A stretch of 10,286 nt of DNA from Methanobacteriaceae archaeon (GTDB taxonomy: Archaea; Methanobacteriota; Methanobacteria; Methanobacteriales; Methanobacteriaceae), in contig JAUYBK010000030.1 of NCBI GenBank assembly GCA_030693105.1, positions 1-10,286 of the forward strand. The letters are read 5' to 3'. Below the pieces are notes generated by a model, which saw only the letters and a list, made by a program, of their open reading frames with translations, made no database searches and was not told where the DNA came from. Position 1 is the stretch's first letter. The number at the start of each line of letters is the position of its first letter. Both the position numbers and the translations under genes were made by a program. This document shows positions 7,217-10,286 of the stretch, in pieces.

Positions 7217-7225
7217 ATTTAAACT
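7217..7225 (-). promoter_or_regulatory. TATA box of the tRNA-Ala gene
   Basis: On the minus strand GTTTAAATA is centred about 29 bp upstream of the first tRNA base. That fits an archaeal TATA box with a start a few bases before the mature 5' end. Confidence 0.55.
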
Positions 7226-7489
7226 TAATGTTAGATTTTAAAATAGGCAGTTTCCAATGGTCACTCACCAAGCATTTAAATAGGTACCTTGAAATACTAG
7301 CTTTCAACTATATTAAAAGAGTTGAATTCCTTAAAAATTAAGGGATTAATATTGAATAAAAAAGTTTTCATCTTATACGATAGTCTGAATTTTGAAATGT
7401 TATTCATCAAACAATAAAATAAAAAAAATTTTCAGATAATATCATTAAAGAGAATTACATTCTAAATAGTATTGGATTCTAAATTTTTT
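7226..7489. other. A+T-rich intergenic region upstream of the membrane-protein operon
   Basis: I see no gene here. A symmetrical TATA-like element (ATTTAAATA, about 7274-7282) could serve either strand; on the plus strand it would start a transcript near 7305. Two neighbouring inverted repeats follow: TTCAAC/GTTGAA (7303-7308, 7321-7326), and a 10-bp stem with one G-T pair and an AAA loop (7325-7334, 7338-7347). The rest is low-complexity A+T. Where the downstream operon starts is not clear. Confidence 0.4.
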
Positions 7490-7497
7490 GGAGGATC
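7490..7497 (+). promoter_or_regulatory. Strong Shine-Dalgarno sequence for the membrane-protein gene
   Basis: GGAGGATC is nearly fully complementary to the usual archaeal 16S rRNA 3' end. Its GGAGG core lies six bases before ATG 7501, which settles the start and implies a leadered transcript. Confidence 0.8.
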
Positions 7498-7500
7498 TTA

Positions 7501-8583
7501 ATGCCGTTAATCGCTGAAACTCATCTTCAATACATTATTGAGGTAGCAGTAATCCTGCAAATCGGGGTAATGTTCATTTTAAACTTGGTTCCCCTTTCCC
7601 TAAGTCTAGTTATGATGATGGCCCTGGTCCTGGGAGTGGGATTCACCGTCATGTTCGGATTCGATGCCATGTTTTTGCTTCTACCGGGATTCAGTCACAA
7701 TGAATTCACACACCCTTTTGGGTCTCTGGCCCTTCTGGTCATAGTAACGGCCCTGGCAGCCCTACCCATGATGAAAGAGGCCGGTATTAACATCAAAAAC
7801 TTAAGGAACTTTATTATCCTTTTATTAGTTCTTATAACTATTACAGGGGGCTTGATGCACCGATCTTTCCTTCTCTTATGGCTTTTAGGATTGTTGATAG
7901 GATTCTTCTTGATCTCCAAATCATTCCGCCAACAATCAGTATTTACTGTAAAAAGGATAGCGCTGATAATAGTGGCCGTGGTGGCTGGATTTGGATCGTT
8001 AGAGATTTTATCCAGGGTACTGGACATGACTATATTTAGCCCGTGGCTTCGTCTCATGCGAATTGAACATTACGCCCTGCCCAGCATTAATATGGTGATA
8101 CAAAACGCCACCCTAACTGGTCACCATTTGGGGTCCTGTTTCTGGGGAGACGCCTGTCAGGGGGGGTCTGACGGATACATTTCCCTACCAATATCTCTGA
8201 TAATATTATTTGGATTGCCATTCCCTGTTTTTTACGGTGTGCTAGTTTCCAAAAAGGATGTAATAGACTACATGTTACCGGGGATATTTGGAGTGGGTTT
8301 TGATTTTGGTTATCTGGCTTTGTTCTTCTTGCTATTATGGTGTGCAGGATTGGTGTTCTTGGGCGTTAGGATGTTATATGGCTACCGAAAACAAAGGGAA
8401 AATGGAGATAAAAGTTATTTAGGGCGGGAAGCAATTCTCTTAGGATCTCTAACTGCCTTCATTGCCCAGTCACTGGTGGGTCTTTTTGTTATGAACCGTT
8501 CCATCAATGGAACAGCTCTACTCACTTTTCTGTTATTAAGTGCCTTGATACTGGGCCACGTAGTATTTATAAAAAATAAATAG
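7501..8583 (+). CDS. Polytopic membrane protein of unknown function (about 10 TM segments)
   Basis: I do not recognise this 360-residue protein. Hydrophobic segments lie at about 10-30, 32-52, 74-89, 102-118, 122-139, 152-170, 226-249, 259-289 (perhaps two), 310-332 and 337-357. Basic loops (about 90-101, 140-151, 251-253, 290-309) should face the cytoplasm. That puts the long loop at about 171-225 outside. The loop holds a GHHLG motif and two cysteines (C213, C219) and runs into GSDGYISLP before the next helix. A large outer loop followed by an 'H/D-x-Y-L...G-L-P' helix recalls O-antigen ligase/polymerase (WaaL/Wzy) proteins, but the resemblance is weak and unproven. The start is set by a strong GGAGG. 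The next gene begins 12 bp after the stop, so the two are probably co-transcribed. Confidence 0.85.
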   Translation: MPLIAETHLQYIIEVAVILQIGVMFILNLVPLSLSLVMMMALVLGVGFTVMFGFDAMFLLLPGFSHNEFTHPFGSLALLVIVTALAALPMMKEAGINIKNLRNFIILLLVLITITGGLMHRSFLLLWLLGLLIGFFLISKSFRQQSVFTVKRIALIIVAVVAGFGSLEILSRVLDMTIFSPWLRLMRIEHYALPSINMVIQNATLTGHHLGSCFWGDACQGGSDGYISLPISLIILFGLPFPVFYGVLVSKKDVIDYMLPGIFGVGFDFGYLALFFLLLWCAGLVFLGVRMLYGYRKQRENGDKSYLGREAILLGSLTAFIAQSLVGLFVMNRSINGTALLTFLLLSALILGHVVFIKNK

Positions 8584-8595
8584 GGAGAAAAGTAG

Positions 8596-9060
8596 ATGAA
8601 AAAAGCTTTAATATTATTGGGGTGTCCTGAATCGCCGTCTCAAACTCCTTTGGCCGTATACGCTACTCACAAACTCACTAATATGGGATTTGAGGTGACT
8701 CTAGCCAGCACACCCTCCGCCATGAAGCTCCTGGAAGTTTCAGACCCTGATGGATATTACATAAAAAATAAGATAGACCTAGAATCTTGTTTGGATACTC
8801 TAAAAGAGGGCGATTATCAGTTATTGATAGGATTTGCACATAAAGATGCGGCGGTTTCCTATTTTGTAACATTTTACTACATTCTTAACACTAAAAGTAT
8901 AGCCCTAGTATTCCACCGCGACGCAGAAACGTTGGAATCATTCCAGGAAACTATCAAAGATAATACTGAGGCGGAAATTGTATCTGCGCGAGCTTATCAC
9001 AACCCCACCCCTATTCGGGTTCGTTTGGACCGGGCTTTAAAACAACTGGAGGAAGAATGA
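8596..9060 (+). CDS. DUF1890 family protein, methanogen-specific, function unknown
   Basis: This 154-residue cytoplasmic protein matches DUF1890 as I remember it, including the Methanothermobacter member whose structure was solved by structural genomics (PDB 1KJN). Conserved-looking stretches are LLGCPESP (7-14), DLESC (61-65) and ARAYHNPTP (131-139), with conserved-type Cys10 and Cys65. The opening KALILLGCPESP followed by alternating strands and helices suggests a Rossmann-like alpha/beta fold. No catalytic function is known to me. GGGAG (8583-8587) overlaps the upstream stop codon and gives a suitable ribosome-binding site for ATG 8596. The reading frame abuts the DUF1894 gene, so translational coupling is likely. 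Confidence 0.9.
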   Translation: MKKALILLGCPESPSQTPLAVYATHKLTNMGFEVTLASTPSAMKLLEVSDPDGYYIKNKIDLESCLDTLKEGDYQLLIGFAHKDAAVSYFVTFYYILNTKSIALVFHRDAETLESFQETIKDNTEAEIVSARAYHNPTPIRVRLDRALKQLEEE

Positions 9061-9362
9061 TGTTCTGTTTAGACACCTACCTTCGTGAATCTGAAGATTA
9101 CATCATACATCTTAACCGGGCCGGCTTTAAGGACTGCGCCAAATTCATAGAAAAAGAGGCGAAAAAAGTAGTCTACATACCAGCAGGAGCTAAAATAGTG
9201 GGGGCTCGCATAATAGGAATACCTCCCGTGCCCATTGGTCTTGATGAAGAAAAGGGGACTATAATGCTACCCTACACTAAACCCTGTTACGGGACTGCCG
9301 TGGTGGAGATACCGGTTCCTAAAGAAGAGATAGACTTGATCAAATCTCTAGAAATGAAATAG
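9060..9362 (+). CDS. DUF1894 family protein, methanogen-specific, function unknown
   Basis: This is a protein of about 100 residues that I assign to DUF1894, a small family restricted to methanogens. Recognisable stretches are IIGIPPVPIG (51-60) and YTKPCYGTAV (72-81). Cysteines at 3, 26 and 76 could bind a metal or cofactor, but no ligand set is established. There are no membrane segments. Two adjacent ATGs are possible. ATG 9060 lies 6 bases after GGAGGA (9048-9053) and touches the DUF1890 stop as TGATG. ATG 9057 would overlap as ATGA but sits only 3 bases from the ribosome-binding site, so I prefer 9060. The gene ends the three-gene cluster; two U-tracts follow. Confidence 0.88.
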   Translation: MFCLDTYLRESEDYIIHLNRAGFKDCAKFIEKEAKKVVYIPAGAKIVGARIIGIPPVPIGLDEEKGTIMLPYTKPCYGTAVVEIPVPKEEIDLIKSLEMK

Positions 9363-9374
9363 AATTTCGCCACT

Positions 9375-9414
9375 CCTTTTTTAGATCTCTTAAAAATAAA
9401 TGCACCTTTTTTAG
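9375..9414 (+). terminator. Tandem U-tract terminators after DUF1894
   Basis: The decamer CCTTTTTTAG occurs at 9375-9384 and identically at 9405-9414, exactly 30 bp apart and shortly after the DUF1894 stop. No hairpin is evident. It fits archaeal U-tract termination with a backup site. Confidence 0.55.
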
Positions 9415-9474
9415 TAAAATTTTATTTATTTTCTCAATTAAAAGGCCTTAATAGCCCGCCTCTTAGATTAATTT

Positions 9475-9482
9475 TTTATATG
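9475..9482 (+). promoter_or_regulatory. TATA box for metE
   Basis: TTTTATAT is a good archaeal TATA match 47 bp upstream of the metE ATG. It predicts a start near 9505 and a short leader containing GGAGAG (9513-9518). Immediately upstream is a small GC-rich island (9443-9460, including the palindrome AAGGCCTT at 9442-9449) in otherwise A+T-rich DNA. Confidence 0.55.
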
Positions 9483-9521
9483 ATGGTATCTTAACTAGTA
9501 CCAATACTATATGGAGAGAAC

Positions 9522-10286
9522 ATGTTAACCACCGTTGTAGGTAGCTACCCGGCTAATCCACAGCCTCCATCGTCAATAGGTGAAAAATTATTCAGTTTTT
9601 TTGGATCTTATGATTCATACCAGTCGGCACTGGAAAAATCAGTGGAAGATCAGGTAAAGGCAGGTATAAACCTAATATCGGACGGTCAAGTCCGGGGGGA
9701 CATGGTAGAAATCTTTGCCCGAACCCTACCGGGGATGGTCTATGACGAAGGAATTTCAAAAATAGTGGGCAAAATAAATCCGCCATCTACTTCAGTAGGT
9801 GCATCCGACCTTAAAAAGGCGCTTCAAATTGCTTGTAATATTTCATCTGATTTTAAAGTAGGTGCAGAGATTTTAAAAGATAAAGAATTTTCAAAAAAAG
9901 CATTCGGGGTAAAGGGAATAATTACCGGCCCCACTACCATGGTCCTATCTTCCCGAATAGAAAGTTTTTATCGGCAGGATAGAAAAGATAAGGCCACCAT
10001 AGACTTGGCATTTGCCCTTAAAAAAGAGGCGGAAGACCTTCAAAAAGCAGGAGCAGCCCTGGTACAAGTGGATGAACCCTTTCTTTCCACGGGAATCGCT
10101 GATTTGAAGACGGCTCGTGAGGCTATCAAGATAATTGGTCAAGACTTGGAAATACCCCTGGCCATGCACGTTTGCGGGAATATTACCGGGGTATTTACAG
10201 AAATTCTTAAGTTCCCGGTGGACGTTATAGATCTTGAATTTGCAGGTAACGATACCAATCTGCCCGTCCTGGAAGACGCTGATCTA
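9522..10286 (+). CDS. metE: Archaeal MetE: methylcobalamin-dependent methionine synthase core (3'-truncated by window)
   Basis: The frame is open from ATG 9522 to the window end (255 codons). It begins TTVVGSYP after the first two residues, as in archaeal MetE. These short proteins match only the C-terminal catalytic half of bacterial MetE and move a methyl group from a methylcorrinoid, not from folate, to homocysteine. The barrel motif VQVDEP is seen (Asp184, Glu185). The zinc site includes His216 and Cys218 in MHVCGN, with Glu239 in DLEF at the spacing of the third ligand. The fourth ligand, a Cys, should lie beyond the window. GGAGAG (9513-9518) is 3 bases before the ATG. The gene appears to have its own promoter and follows DUF1890-DUF1894 in the same direction. 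Confidence 0.93.
   Translation, partial: MLTTVVGSYPANPQPPSSIGEKLFSFFGSYDSYQSALEKSVEDQVKAGINLISDGQVRGDMVEIFARTLPGMVYDEGISKIVGKINPPSTSVGASDLKKALQIACNISSDFKVGAEILKDKEFSKKAFGVKGIITGPTTMVLSSRIESFYRQDRKDKATIDLAFALKKEAEDLQKAGAALVQVDEPFLSTGIADLKTAREAIKIIGQDLEIPLAMHVCGNITGVFTEILKFPVDVIDLEFAGNDTNLPVLEDADL

Noticed and set aside
9442..9449. Palindrome AAGGCCTT upstream of the metE TATA box as an operator
   Set aside because: An 8-bp palindrome is too short to claim as an operator without a second copy or conservation; mentioned only in the metE promoter entry.

Overview
The window reads as chromosomal DNA of a hydrogenotrophic methanogenic archaeon, most likely family Methanobacteriaceae and probably a mesophilic Methanobacterium-like species. 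Four things point there: a membrane-anchored archaeal LonB protease; the nickel-insertion pair HypA-HypB in its archaeal form; the methanogen-restricted families DUF1890 and DUF1894; and a short cobalamin-type archaeal MetE. Intergenic DNA is strongly A+T-rich, with TATA-like boxes and U-rich terminators. The one tRNA gene encodes no CCA end. From memory, Methanothermobacter keeps LonB, DUF1890, DUF1894 and MetE close together, so this looks like a conserved housekeeping neighbourhood. I see no mobile element, phage gene or CRISPR array.

Layout. Positions 1-1671 hold the 3' part of lonB; its start and Walker A lie upstream. A hairpin plus T-run terminator follows. Positions 1845-3428 encode a DEAD-box RNA helicase with a C-terminal DbpA/CsdA-type RNA-binding domain, preceded by an A+T-rich leader and followed by a terminator hairpin. 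Positions 3429-3858 have no credible gene but contain two perfect two-copy tandem duplications. The prs gene (ribose-phosphate diphosphokinase) lies on the minus strand at 3859-4728. It shares a 177-bp divergent promoter region with hypA-hypB on the plus strand (4906-5935). A DUF354 gene follows at 5997-7025, probably in the same transcript.

A minus-strand tRNA-Ala(GGC) occupies 7120-7192, followed by about 300 bp of A+T-rich DNA. A tight three-gene cluster comes next: an unrecognised polytopic membrane protein (7501-8583), DUF1890 (8596-9060) and DUF1894 (9060-9362). The window ends inside metE (9522-10286+), which has its own promoter.

Functionally, the window combines membrane proteolysis, RNA remodelling, PRPP supply, [NiFe]-hydrogenase maturation, alanine decoding and methionine synthesis from corrinoid-bound methyl groups. 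The least understood parts are the membrane protein-DUF1890-DUF1894 cluster next to metE and the DUF354 gene behind hypAB. The best non-coding leads are an inverted repeat at the prs promoter, a repeated C-T6/7-AG motif at gene ends, and the duplications at 3569-3706.
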